A DNA stretch of 64,000 bases from Hyaloscypha bicolor E (taxonomy: Eukaryota; Ascomycota; Leotiomycetes; Helotiales; Hyaloscyphaceae): NCBI RefSeq assembly GCF_002865645.1, contig NW_020194684.1, positions 5,991,952 to 6,055,951 of the forward strand, in the 5' to 3' direction. A model generated the notes under the pieces. It was not told the origin of the DNA and ran no database searches. It saw nothing but the letters and a program-made list of their open reading frames with translations. The translations under genes were made by a program, and so were the position numbers. Positions 12,312-23,591 of the stretch are shown here, one piece after another (the stretch's first letter is position 1; every line of letters begins with the position of its first letter).

Positions 12312-12616
12312 GGATTAATGAAGGACTTCAATTTGGTCTGCTCCTGTTCTGCGTGACATATTGTCTGACAGCTTGCTGGATATTGAACTAGCAAGGGACG
12401 TCCGTTTGCCTTTATCTCCAGCTCGCTCTAGCCTCCGAGTTCGATACTGTTCTCGCAGAATCTGCGTAGATTTTCCCACCTCGGACCTTGAGTGGGCAGG
12501 AGGGGCTTCAGTAGCGCGGACTATTGGTCTGCTGCTTCATCGCGCCCTGAATCGATGCTCTATCAAGACCATCGACCTCGCAATATGATTCACCGAATGT
12601 TTCCGCCTAGAACCCT
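12312..12616. other. Intergenic between convergent genes
   Basis: About 300 bp holding the 3' UTRs of the membrane protein gene (plus) and the molybdopterin synthase small subunit gene (minus). Nothing else is recognised. Confidence 0.5.
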
Positions 12617-12907
12617 TCATCCAGAGCTCACAGGCGGAATAATGGCAACCTCATCACCTTCCTGTATAACCATTCCCTCGTCATTCTCATCCTCTGGAAT
12701 GTCGACATATTCCAGATTGACCGTGACAAGACAGCTCTCCAGCAGATTCGTTTTTATCCCCCCATATTTTTTCTCAAGAGTGCTGAACAATTTGGCAACT
12801 GAAAGAGGAGCAGGGAGATTTTCGGAGGTAATCGAGGTGTGGTTTTCAGCCGGTCCGAAGTAGAGGATTTTGAAGTGCCCCGGTGGAGCTTTCGCAGATG
12901 TAGACAT
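12617..12907 (-). CDS. cnxG: Molybdopterin synthase sulfur carrier subunit (MoaD/MOCS2A type)
   Basis: Ubiquitin-like sulfur carrier that gives its C-terminal thiocarboxylate to precursor Z in molybdenum cofactor synthesis. It works with the large MOCS2B-type subunit. The frame is 96 residues from an ATG at 12907, a normal size for the family. Visible hallmarks are FKILYFGPA at the start of the beta-grasp fold, a central VNLEYVD, and the end GDEVAIIPPVSSG, matching the family's E-V-A-x-x-P-P-V tail. The family normally ends Gly-Gly; here the penultimate residue is Ser. The terminal Gly that is activated is still present. The gene is divergent from the cyt-4-like gene and shares its 410-bp upstream region. 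Confidence 0.88.
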   Translation of the reverse strand: MSTSAKAPPGHFKILYFGPAENHTSITSENLPAPLSVAKLFSTLEKKYGGIKTNLLESCLVTVNLEYVDIPEDENDEGMVIQEGDEVAIIPPVSSG

Positions 12908-13317
12908 CGTGATGTCCTTCACCAGGAGACCTGTCAGAGAAATACTGTTAGTATTTGAGGTATGTAGAATATGCGGGGAAAGGTGCGGTATTTGAGAATT
13001 TTGTCAGAGATCTTGGTGTAGTCCACTTTTCAGAACGAGTCTGATTCAGGTAATACATGCTAAATTTGTTCATCATAATAGAAATAGAGTGCTAAGGAGT
13101 GCAAATGAGGATTTTCAGACATACCTGGAGATTTTGGAGCAGTTGTGGAAAGCAGGTGCTGAGTCGTGAAATTCGGAAAGGTTGGAGGAATTTAAGGTGG
13201 ATATGCAGGTTGCTACCGTCCGCCGTAATTTTTGGAGAACGTCACGAAATCGCGTCTCCCTGAGAAAATATATTTCTCTGCGAAGGCAAGTGCTCTAATA
13301 AGGCACCGTCACCCTTC
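12908..13317. promoter_or_regulatory. Shared upstream region of cnxG-like and cyt-4-like genes
   Basis: 410 bp between divergent start codons, so it should carry both promoters. No clear TATA box or repeated operator-like element is visible. Confidence 0.5.
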
Positions 13318-16300
13318 ATGATTATGTTGCGATCTCCCCAATTGCGGAGACAGGTGACTCAGTCATTTGTCTGCTGGAGATGCATTGCAAAATCTCAACC
13401 TGTGGGCGCTTTCCACAGCAGGTCGCAAAAGAGAGGTGGTTTCAGAGAGCCTGCCCAGCGACACTTCAGCGGTGGTAGAGCAGTAAGTCTCTTGACTTCT
13501 CTTCTCGGTTCAAGCTGATTGATGTCATCAGTCTCGCCTGGAGGCTCTATCGAATGTGGAAGTCATCCCTGAGCCTTCTCCACTACCTTCAACCGAGCCC
13601 AGTCTACGGACCCGACTTCGACAATGGGAGAAAGAGCATGCAGAGACCTATGTGATGGCACCAATGCCGAAGGAAAGCAACGTGAGAAGAGGAGATGTCT
13701 TGAACAATACAACCCGTCCCCAACCTGGGGTGTTTCAAATAGAAGGAGAAGAGGAGGACGACTATGAAGATTTCAACATGGCTGCACCAATATTCGATCG
13801 TGGCGAGTTGGTCGATGTTGGCAGCAAGAGAACTTTCCTTTTGCCCGGGGATCTTGTTGAGCTTCTGTATGTCATATATTGGCTCTGCGAGCGACTGAGG
13901 GTGTGAGCTGATCTCAAATAGGTCCGTAGGAAGCCGCCAGCAGGAACTTGCCATTTTCGTTCGCCATGTGGACTTCCAGTCACAATTTTACACTATGTCC
14001 GGTCGTTGGGTGCACAGATCGGAAAAACACCCACAGTTCTATGTCCCAAACTTTGTCGAAGCACACGAGTTGGAAGCTATAAAAGAATATCTTCCACAAG
14101 AAGCCGTGCCATTGGAGCTCGAGGACAGGCTACATTCCTTCGAGATAGTTCCCCCTAGGAATATTGGACAACCTCTCACTCTGAAGATGACTGAATTCTG
14201 GGCGGAGGCAGATGCTGCGTACCAAAAGGCTGCGTCTCGCTTCGACAATGCACATCGAATTGTGGGACATGGAACTCGATTTACATACGCAACTTTGGAA
14301 GAGATAGCACAGAGGGCGCTATCAGGGTTTGTACCAAAGACAGACGATGGCAAATTCTCTTACGCAGTTCTCTATGCACTCCATCGCTCGATGCTACGGG
14401 ATGACATTGGATTTCGGGTTCAGCAGGGTCAAACAATGCGAGCTGGTGGCGAGTATGAAATCAATTCTATAGGCGAAGTCAACAGCATCAACCAAGTCAC
14501 TCAATTAGTTCGCACATATCGGGAGGCTCTGGTGTCCTTCCCGGAGGCGGTCCCGAACCACCCGTTAACTCGTTTTGCTAAGGATGCCCGCAAGCTCATT
14601 GCCGCTAGCCGTCAAACTCGCCAGTATACACCCTGGGGAGTCCTTGGGCCATATTCGGGAAAGGAGCAGGGTGAACGTCATTTCAGATATGGACATCCGC
14701 ACAAGCCTTTCATGAGCCACATGCTGCCTTTTCTTCGGTTTCTGGAGTCTTGGGCATGTTTGTGCAGTTTCAACAGACATTCGTCGTTGAATGGGGTCGG
14801 TTCTACAATTCTACGTGCCATTGGTGCATATGATGATGTGCCTTTGGACAAGAAGACGGCCTGCACAGCTTTACAGGAGTTAGGCGCCGTACCCCCGTGG
14901 GAAAATCGTGCGGCCTATGAGCTAAGACTACCACACACGGGTCGCAGGCTTGCACCCGGACTGTCCCTGCAAAAGTTTTCCGAAAACTACGAATCGTCCA
15001 GTTCTCCAGATCCTGGTAGAAGCCCGGATAAACTCGAGCATCTTCGAAAGGATTGGGGCGATCTTACTGTATACTGTATTGACGATGCATCAGCTCATGA
15101 GGTTGATGACGGTATCTCTGTGGAATGTACCGAAAACTCTTCAGAGTTTTGGGTGCACGTCCATGTAGCAGACCCTGCAGCTCATCTTGACCCGCAGGGA
15201 CGAATAAGCGCTGCTGCTGAGCGTATGACCGAGACGGTTTACTTATCGGAGCGTACAGTGACCATGTTAGATGCGGATTTTGCACAGGATTGCAGCCTTG
15301 CTCCTGGTCGACCGTGCTTAACGTTCAGTGCGAAGATGAATCTTCATGGCGAAATACTGGAGTCTAACATAACCCCTGGGACAGTAAGAAACGTGGTTAA
15401 CATAACATACGAGGTTTTGAAAGAGGTTACCACAGGCTTACGATCGTCACAAAGCATATCTTATACCGTCGGTTCAAACGATGTCGAGCCGACACCTTCT
15501 CGAACTTTAGTAGAGAGTGACCAACTTTCAGACCTGAGTAGAAAGGAATTGGGAATCTTGGAGAAGATTCAGCAGGCTCGCTGGAAATATCTACGAGACA
15601 GAGGCGGTATATTTAATAGGCCTCCCACGTCCGTTTTATCTGTCTCGTTTGGAGGCGCACCGTGGGAAAGAGCTGCCGTTACTGATAGCTTCCACTACTA
15701 TGGCGATCCCACGATTCGGTTGCACTTCCAAGAAACATACGATCCCAATGATCTAGGTCTTGTGGCATGTTGTATGCTCGTTGCCGCTGAAGTAGCTGGA
15801 CGGTGGTGCAGTGCAAGAGGAATCCCTGTGCCATATCGCGTCACGCCCTTGAATCCCGAAATGGATCCTGCGGAGTATTTCACCAATGTGTATCTACCAG
15901 CACGAGACGAGTCGGGTGAAGTCCCATTGGACATTAAGATGGAATATACAAGACAAATACCCTCTGTCCAGCCCTCATCGACTCCTGGGCGGCATGTGGC
16001 TTTGGGTATGGATATGGTGGCTAGGTGTACAAGCCCGTTGCGTAGATTTGCGGACCTTCTAACTCATTGGCAAATCGAGACTGCTTTGTTGGAGGAGCAC
16101 CGACTGGGTCATTCACTTGTGGGAAATACCAGGGACGACTTCCTACCTTTCAGCAGAGCACGTATCGATGCTCTTCTACCACGTATCGCGCTTCGGGAGA
16201 AGCTGATCTCCAAGGGCCAAGACCACTCACAGAGAGCATGGGCCATTAACTTTCTCGTTCGAGCTTGGCATTTCAAGGAAATCGAGCTTCCCCCTCTTAC

Positions 16301-16505
16301 CATGTCAATCCGAAGTGTGAATCCCGACTCTAGATTTTGTGGTGGGATCCTTGAGGAATTGTTGCTGGGCGCGCAAATGTATATCCCAAGCGGGATGGAT
16401 CCCGAGGAGATCAAGATTCAAGACAAGTTTGAGGTTAAAATCATTGAGCTTGATCTTTGGGGGCTGAGGATCTACACTGAGTTAGTCCGGCGGATTGAAT
16501 CATGA
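13318..16505 (+). CDS. cyt-4: Mitochondrial exoribonuclease II family protein (cyt-4 / Dss1 type)
   Basis: 3'-5' RNase of the mitochondrial degradosome, needed for intron and RNA turnover. Exons are 13318-13482, 13532-13866 and 13922-16505, giving 1,027 residues, close to Neurospora CYT-4 in size. The N-terminus is rich in Arg, Ser and Gln with few acids, as expected of a mitochondrial presequence. The RNB domain starts near residue 546: IDDASAHEVDDGISV matches the metal-binding acidic signature, and TSPLRRFADLLTHWQ is the C-terminal RNB motif. The exon 2-3 join restores a Leu codon across a phase-2 intron. A second in-frame Met lies two codons after the first. Confidence 0.9.
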
Positions 16506-17123
16506 AATCAATTTTGATTTGAGTAATACTGTGGAGGTACTGGCTCTGTGGCGAAGTTCTCAGCTTTGAAAGCTCGACTTCGCCTTTCTGTTGACAAAAA
16601 TGGAGATGTACATTATTGTAAATTATACAACACTAGATCTGGATGTAATTTTGGGGACTGTATCTGGGATATGTTCCTGAAACCTCACTTCATGTATGAC
16701 ATCAACGACAGATAGAACATGGCCAAGACGGCCAAATGAATAGAAAGAAATCATAACTTCTCATAACCATTCTAACACATTCATACACAATAAGCTTGAG
16801 CACTGCCAAAGCAAATTCATTTCAATAATACATTCTCAGCACTCCCTTCCCAAGTCTGCGGCTCAAAGAAGGTCACTACACTGTGTAACCAACAGGATGC
16901 GCGAGGAATGTCCCAAATTATGTTATTTACTTAGCCACGAAACAAAACAACCCTACGCAACGCATACCTCATAAATCAGCACTGCTTCTATCTTCCTCTT
17001 GCTACTGTGCCCATATCTCTTAATTCATCACGTCTCTACTTTCTCTCTCTAACCCCTCTACTCATAGACCTGCTCTTAACCCAACAACTCACCTCCCTCA
17101 ATCAACTCAAGACCAACCTCAAA
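16506..17123. other. Intergenic
   Basis: About 620 bp with the cyt-4-like 3' UTR and the upstream region of the next gene. A C/T- and A-rich stretch before 17124 fits a fungal 5' UTR. No other feature is seen. Confidence 0.5.
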
Positions 17124-17745
17124 ATGCACCATTTCTCAATATTCGCACTGGCACTCGCTCTCTCCACACCACTCATTTCCTCCCAATCAAGCGCAAGCCT
17201 CGAAATAATTCCGGTTGCTGTTATTGCAGCAGGGCCCACAGCACAGATGGACAATCTGCCGAATAGTACTCCCCCTTTTCCTTCCATTCCATTTCCGCTC
17301 TCCTCTTTCCCCTCCCCAAACGCCCCCGGAAGCCAAACAGGGGCACTAGGAGGCTGACGGAAGCGAACACAGTGCCCTCCATGACAGCAATGCCCTCGCC
17401 CCCCACCTCTCCCTCAACACCCACACCAACAGCATCAGCAAAGGACATAATGACGAGTGAGGTGGCGATGTCAAGTATGCAAATGAACATGAACACAAAC
17501 ACCTCGACGCCAACCACGTTCCATTCTACAGCGAAAGTGAACCCAACGATGAGCAAGAGTATGACGACGAGTATGGGAGGCGTGGGTACTACTGTGCCTG
17601 TTTCGGGAGGCGGGGAGAGGTTGAGATCGGTACGCCATCCCAAAGGAAAGGCAATTTTAAGAAAGGAAAAGCTAATGATGAGGTACAGGTGAAGCTCGTT
17701 TCTCTTGGCTTGGTTGGCGTTGCGGGGGTGTTTGCTTTTGCTTAA
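17124..17745 (+). CDS. Secreted, probably GPI-anchored Ser/Thr/Met-rich protein
   Basis: Reassembled from three short exons: 17124-17265, 17373-17629 and 17689-17745 (151 residues). Exon 1 gives a clear signal peptide (MHHFSIFALALALSTPLISS, cleavage around residue 20). Exon 2 is rich in Pro, Thr, Ser and Met (NMNTNTSTPTTFHSTAK), as expected of an O-glycosylated wall protein. Exon 3 begins VKLVSLGLVGVAGVFAFA and ends with a stop, which is a typical hydrophobic GPI-attachment tail. All joins use GT-AG and keep frame. The family is unknown to me; a wall or surface role is inferred from composition only. Confidence 0.7.
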
Positions 17746-18845
17746 TTGAACTTGCTCGTTTGGGTTGGAAGGGCGGGTTTTGATTTTCTTTCTAGATCGT
17801 TTTATTAGTCTCATTATTTCATCGGAATAGGGGTTGGATTCGGACCTTTCGGATCTTTGCGCTTTTGCGCCATCTTATTTGCTATATCGGATCGTTCTTG
17901 TTGCACGAGTTTTGTTCTGAGGAGGGAATGAACTGGAGTTGGAGTGCTCGCTTTGGCGTTGTACCTGATTTGATTTGATTTGGTACGGATCATTGGGGAG
18001 AACCGAAGACTTTCGGAAAATAGATCTCAGACGCAGCCACTTTTCCAACCGTTCCAGAGTTCACATGCACAAAGGCGGCTCTCAGATATATCATTTGATT
18101 CATTCTCATCGATTCCCCGCCGTATGGACACCGGCTAACTAACGTACAGATCCATTTCCCCTCCATTTCACCCTCAATCCGCCATACATCCATAAACGTA
18201 ACTTCCCATGTCGGAAAACCCAAGATCGCATCCCATCCGAAACTAAATAGTGTACAGAATCTCGATCTTCTTTCCTTCCACAACTTGCAAAACCCCCTAG
18301 CGCGAAGAAGCGCTGAACCATACTCGCTAGCTATGCGGCAAGAAAAAGAACCGTGCGTAAAAGTCAAGGACCGCAAAGCCAAACCAACGTTCTGGGTATA
18401 ACCTCCGCTGCTGCGTGCGAAAATGCCTTACGTGCGTGCTCGAAACGAAATTGAAGAAAGTGTTTGAGATCCATGCGTGACGTGGCCAAAGAACGGCCGT
18501 GAATGCAAATCCGGGTGTCTTTGGAACTCCGGGCGAAGAACCGTATGCTAATGTACAACGGGAAAGCGTTGAAAAATCGCAGTCATTAAGTATTACAAGT
18601 ACCGATCTGTCGTTGATCGTGTGGTTTTCTCTGGAACCAGTCCAAAGTCGTGGGTTTCTCTCGGTCATAGTTCCGCAACTCGCTGAATCATTGTACTATA
18701 TCTCTCTCGTTCATTCGATGAGAAAGAGAGACCCTTTCGCTCTTCTATTCTGTCGTTCAAATCGTTTTGGATTCGTTCATGTGAAAGCTTGTTCAGTCGA
18801 AGAAGGATTCTTCATCAACAAGCCCTATTTTTAATTAGTACCCAT
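17746..18845. other. Intergenic between convergent genes
   Basis: 1.1 kb between the GPI-type protein (plus) and the RhoGAP gene (minus). Frames here are short and without recognisable motifs. It probably includes two 3' UTRs. Confidence 0.45.
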
Positions 18846-21800
18846 CTAGCGTAATGCTAAGATTTCAAGCTTACGAGAATCATCTCTCAACTTGTTACTG
18901 CTGGGCTTTCTCTGACCCAATCCAATATTCATGCCAAACATGGTGCTCTCACGTCTCTTGTTCTTTGCACCCTGAGGGTTCTCCGTAGCATACTGTCTGT
19001 ATTGCGAGTTTCCACCACCACCAAATTGATCATAAGCAGGCCCAGCGAGGGTGGGAGCTGCTCTGCCATATTCTGGTCCGGCCATGGTTGGGTAATTTCC
19101 TTGCATTTGTGGCTCATAAGAAGGTTTCATGGGCGTAAATCCTGTATCGTATTGTGCACGTTGCTGGTAATGCTGAGGAACCGGAAATGATGGGGGTGGT
19201 CCTTGTTGTGAGAAAGATTGCTGCTCGTAGTTTGGGGTCGGCAAATCTTGTGCGAACTTTTGTCGGCGCGGCGAACGGATATCTTCAGGGGAGAGTGGTG
19301 GAGCGGTGACAGTGACTTCGACCGGCATGCTGTGATCGTCTGGTTCCTGCCCAAAAATACCATCATATTGCTGAAGGAAGAGGGCGAAAACAGGTGCGGG
19401 TATGTTCAGGGTTGGAGAGAAAACAATGCCAACGTTGCGTACAGTCATCTTGTTGGTGTCTGCGTGGTTGATGATGTTGATGAGGAAACTGGAAAGGTAT
19501 CGTAGTAAGGCGTTATTTGCTCGTGGAAGTCGATGGACGAGACCATTCAATGCACTTATCTTCTCGCTGAGATCGTGAAGTTCAGTGACTGCCAGGAACT
19601 CAAGATGGAGCTCTCTTGTTAATATCGTCGTAGGTAGTTCTCGGAGGTAAAGCTTTAAGAGCGAGGCAACTGCATGGATATCGTAGTATTGGCCATCCGT
19701 GATCAGGTTCACATCACCTTCGTTGTTGAAACGTTCCCGGAGCTGCTTAATGACCACATTTGAGCCGCTCAATCTGAAGATACCTTCTTCACCAGCTGCA
19801 TTCTTGGCGTCTAGATACTCAATGCATCGATAAACAACAGCAGGCAGCTCAACATTGACATCAACCGGATGATTGTACCTCACTGCCTCTCCCAGCGGAG
19901 CTCCGAAAGCTGGTCGAATGGGTCCATGCTGGTCGTAAGCCATCTGTGATAGGCTGGTCGTCGAATCATTGGCCCCAGCAACATCTTGCGAGTCCAGTGA
20001 TGCACGAGGTTTCGATCCAAAGCCAAAGAAACTTCGCTTCTTCTGCTTGATTCTCTCATCCACTTGTGCAGGTGCCAAGAAAGTGTTCTTATTGCCCCAT
20101 ATCGAGGAGTCTTGGATTACTTGCGCATTCTTGGGCGCCGAAATATTCTTCATTGACTGGCTTTGGGGCAATTGAGCCAGAGGGTCCCGTTCGTGTCCAT
20201 GGGTAGGAGGTGATGGAGTTCCAGAACTCTTTCTTGCGCCGAATGGAATACTACCTTGCTTGGTGTTCTCGTAGCTCACTCCGCGTAGTGCTCCATCAGC
20301 CAGGTCTGGCATAGTCTGGCTTCGACCTCCCTGGGCGGCGTACATCTTCTTTTTGGCGTTCATACCATTGACATGGAGAGAGCCGCTAGAATCGTGACGG
20401 TCGTGCAGCTTTAATTGTTGCGGTGCAATGTCCTCACCCTCTTCGTCTTTGTAATCGACATACTGAAGCAGAGCCTCAACCCACTGATCACGCTCCTCAT
20501 CGCTTTCCGCACACAAGACATGCCTTACGAGGCTGGAGGAATCTTTTCGTTTGGGTTCCAAGATCAAAAATGCATGGCGGTATTGGTTATCGATATCATC
20601 GGCGTCACTTCGTGAAGGCGATCCATTCTCCGTTTGCTGTTGTTGCTTGCCAATCTGAGCATTCTGAAGCTTGATCGCACCAAGGTGAGGTCCACCTGGA
20701 GATTCATAGTACTTGAATACTGGGCCATCCAATACGAAGAATCGAGCCTTCCAGCCCCCAAAGTTCTTGCCTCTCTTGGTCAAATATCCATTTTTCAATG
20801 GTCGGCCGCCTGGCCCCGTCTTGACAGGGCTCTCAACTGAGTCGCCTCGCGGGTTCAAGTCCTCGGCGTGTGGCTCCATCGTATTGGTTGACAGGTATCT
20901 GCAAATCTCCAAGGCTGATGCTGTATCCATAGGCGTGTTCAAAATGTCGTCAAGATACTTGTCCAAAGCGGCCCGTCTCGCATCAACCTTCGCAGGAGCA
21001 TGCCCATTGAAAAGTGACTTCTCGGGCGTCTTAGCAGTGAATAAGGAAGATTGCTTCAGTATCTGATCTAGATAAGCAAGTGAGGCGGAATCTTTCTCAA
21101 CTCTCCAAAGCTCTCTGCGATCCGACCGCGAGAAAACTGCCAACGTGAACACAGGATCTTCCTCAAAATTCTTCGGGAACATGATGCTGGCTCTCGAAGG
21201 CTTCAGGCGAGACGATGCAACCTTGACATCAATTGAAGGCAAGGCATTTGGCGGGAGTAGCAGATCCGGATATTCTTCAGTTACCAGCCCTTTATAGATC
21301 GAGTTGGCTCCGAACATGCTGATGTGTCCAAGAGTTGGCGACGCTTCGTCTAAAGGGCTCGTTTCCACACCTTCGAGCGCCTTTTTCGCGATCGTCAAAG
21401 GTTTGGGGGAAACTAACTGCAAGGGTTCTCGGGGCAATCCTGGTGAAGCGATCGACAGCGGGGTGTTAGGTGGTAGAGGAATAGGCTGTCTTGGCGCTCT
21501 CGGAGAAAGCGGAACGATTCCAGGAAAACCGCCCATACGGGGTGACATAGGAGGTGAATTCAAAGAGGCATTATCTGAAGGGTTTCGTGGCAGTGGACTG
21601 CCGAGTGGCCGATCTATTGGTCTCGGGCTGACGGGGAGACCCGGGCTCATCAAAGGAGGTGAGACCATTCCCGATGCTTCACTGAGCATGCCTGCCAAAG
21701 AACCAGTGTTGGAGTCTGGGGGAGATAGATGTCGTGTGTGGGCATCTGGTGGCGCAATTGGTATCGTTCGTGGACTTGCTGGCATGAAATCTTTGGTGGA

Positions 21801-23591
21801 TGGAGTAGTCGGTCTCGATTTCGATTTTCCACTTTTCTTTGAAAGACTTCTCAACTCTGCATCTTTCATAGCCGCAATTTCCCGTTCCTTGTCATCCTCC
21901 TCTCTTGTCTTCCGTCGTCCTCGCTCGGTGAATGTGGGTATCTCCTCCACCTCTAATATATCATCATAGTCTGAATCCGATTCCTCACCAGTTCCTGAGG
22001 CTTGACGGAGATGGGAGCTAGGGTTGTTCTTCTTTCCTAAATTCAGGGGCGCAGGGGGGGCTTTCCTCAGTGGCGGTATGGGAAAAGCCTTAAGGCCCTC
22101 GTCCGGTCTGGGTGACGGCCCAGTAATGTTTACTGCAGGAGCTGTTTGGTTACTGGACATTGGTGTTTTTGGGATTGGAATATTCGGCGGTGGTCCTCTC
22201 GGTGCATCAGAAGGCAGGGTTCTTGACGGCGGCAGTGCCGCGTTATACGGAACGCTTCTCTCGACTTCATTGGCCTTCCTCTGTTGCTGTCCTGCTTCAA
22301 ATCCTGCTGATGGTGCATCCGGGTTGTACTGTTGGAAAGCATGTTGTGTTGGCGATGGCATCTTGTGCTCAGCTTCCACCATGTTAGAAAGTGCTGGAGC
22401 TTCTACGTGATTTGAGGGAGGAGTGATAGGATACGGAGCCAGGGCGACATCAATTGGCGAAGGGGGGTGATCCTGTCCAAGGTCTCGTAGCCCAGCACCA
22501 ACGGTGGCTTCAACATTAGCCTTTGGAGCTCCCACCGTCTTTGGCTCTGAAGATATCGACCCTGCATCTGAAGTAGCAATGCCTTGTGTTGAATCAACAG
22601 GTGACGGATTCGATATCTGTACCAAGCTCTCCTTCAGTTTCTTACGGTACCGTTCCTTGTCCTTCATCGCTCGCTCGAGGTCCTTATTTAGCCCTAATAT
22701 CATTGCCCTCTGCTTGTCCACCAGGCGCCATAACTGCGAGTTCTGTGCCGCTTGAGACTGCTTCTCCTTCAAGAGATATTGAATAACAGCTTCTGGTGAT
22801 CCGGCTGCCTGGATGAGGTTTGCAATGTCCGGAGAGCTGCCTGAATGCATCTCTTGCGAGTTCTTGTGCGAATGCCCGCCTGACAACGAAGATATTGCCG
22901 AATCGATCGACGATGTCCGTGGAGGTGCCCGAGCCATTTCGACTCTATGTGCTGGAGCAACAGCTGCCATCGATGGTCGCGTGCCCGGCGGAGAGTCTCC
23001 TGACGGCTTCGAGTTTACGACAGGGTCAGAGACGCTTCGTGAGGTAGCATTCGAGTCGTGGGAAGGGCGGGGATATCTAAATGTGTTAAATTACAGTTAC
23101 ACCTCGCTTCACCACGGTACACACCTCGACTTATTTTCCTCGATAGAATCCACAGAAGAATCCTCAGAGCGGTAAAAGGTTTTCTCGCTGGCAAGTAGAT
23201 CGTCAAGTCGTTCCTTGGGCGAACGAGGTCCTTCCTGTGGACCTGCGTGATTATAGCTCGTTGATGTCGAAGTATGATCGATACCACCTCGTGGAAACGT
23301 AGTTCTCGTCGGAGTCGCGCTCGTCGGCGGAGAAGTAGCAGTCGTACTCGTTTGTAAAGGACTGGGAGCAGCCTTGCGTAGAGATCTTGAAGGGTCTCTA
23401 GTCAGCACACGAAATGCAATGAAATGTTCTAGTTCCAAATAGACTTTTGCGTACCTCTTTCCCGGCTCAGAGATGGGCGACGAAGTGTTTGGAGAGTTGT
23501 AAACCTGATTGCGACCTATTGTGGGGCTGTCTTGAGGGAAGAACTGTAGCTGGGAGTCGAATCCATCGTTATGTTGCGAAAGCTGCGACAT
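18846..23591 (-). CDS. BEM3: Rho GTPase-activating protein with PX-like, PH and RhoGAP domains (Bem3 type)
   Basis: Expected to stimulate GTP hydrolysis by Cdc42/Rho-type GTPases at the plasma membrane and so limit polarity signalling. Exons on the minus strand are 23591-23455, 23397-23125 and 23076-18846, giving 1,546 residues. Order: a helical stretch around LNKDLERAMKDKERYRKKL, a long Pro/Ser-rich region, a PX-like segment (about 740-860), a PH domain (about 895-1005, starting GYLTKRGKNFGGW), and a RhoGAP domain (about 1200-1370). The RhoGAP arginine finger is in GIFRLSG, and KLYLRELP is also family-typical. The domain order matches yeast Bem3. Both small introns are inferred from reading frame and splice sites. 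Confidence 0.9.

Noticed and set aside
12908..12922. Upstream extension of the MoaD-type protein by five residues
   Set aside because: The extended frame begins with GTG, which is not a normal fungal start. The ATG at 12907 gives the expected family length.
17221..17814. 197-codon minus-strand open frame
   Set aside because: It mirrors the plus-strand GPI-type gene, whose signal peptide, splice sites and GPI tail are far better support.
20851..20863. tRNA-like B-box sequence (gggttcaagtcc)
   Set aside because: It lies inside the RhoGAP coding sequence and no acceptor stem or anticodon arm can be folded around it.
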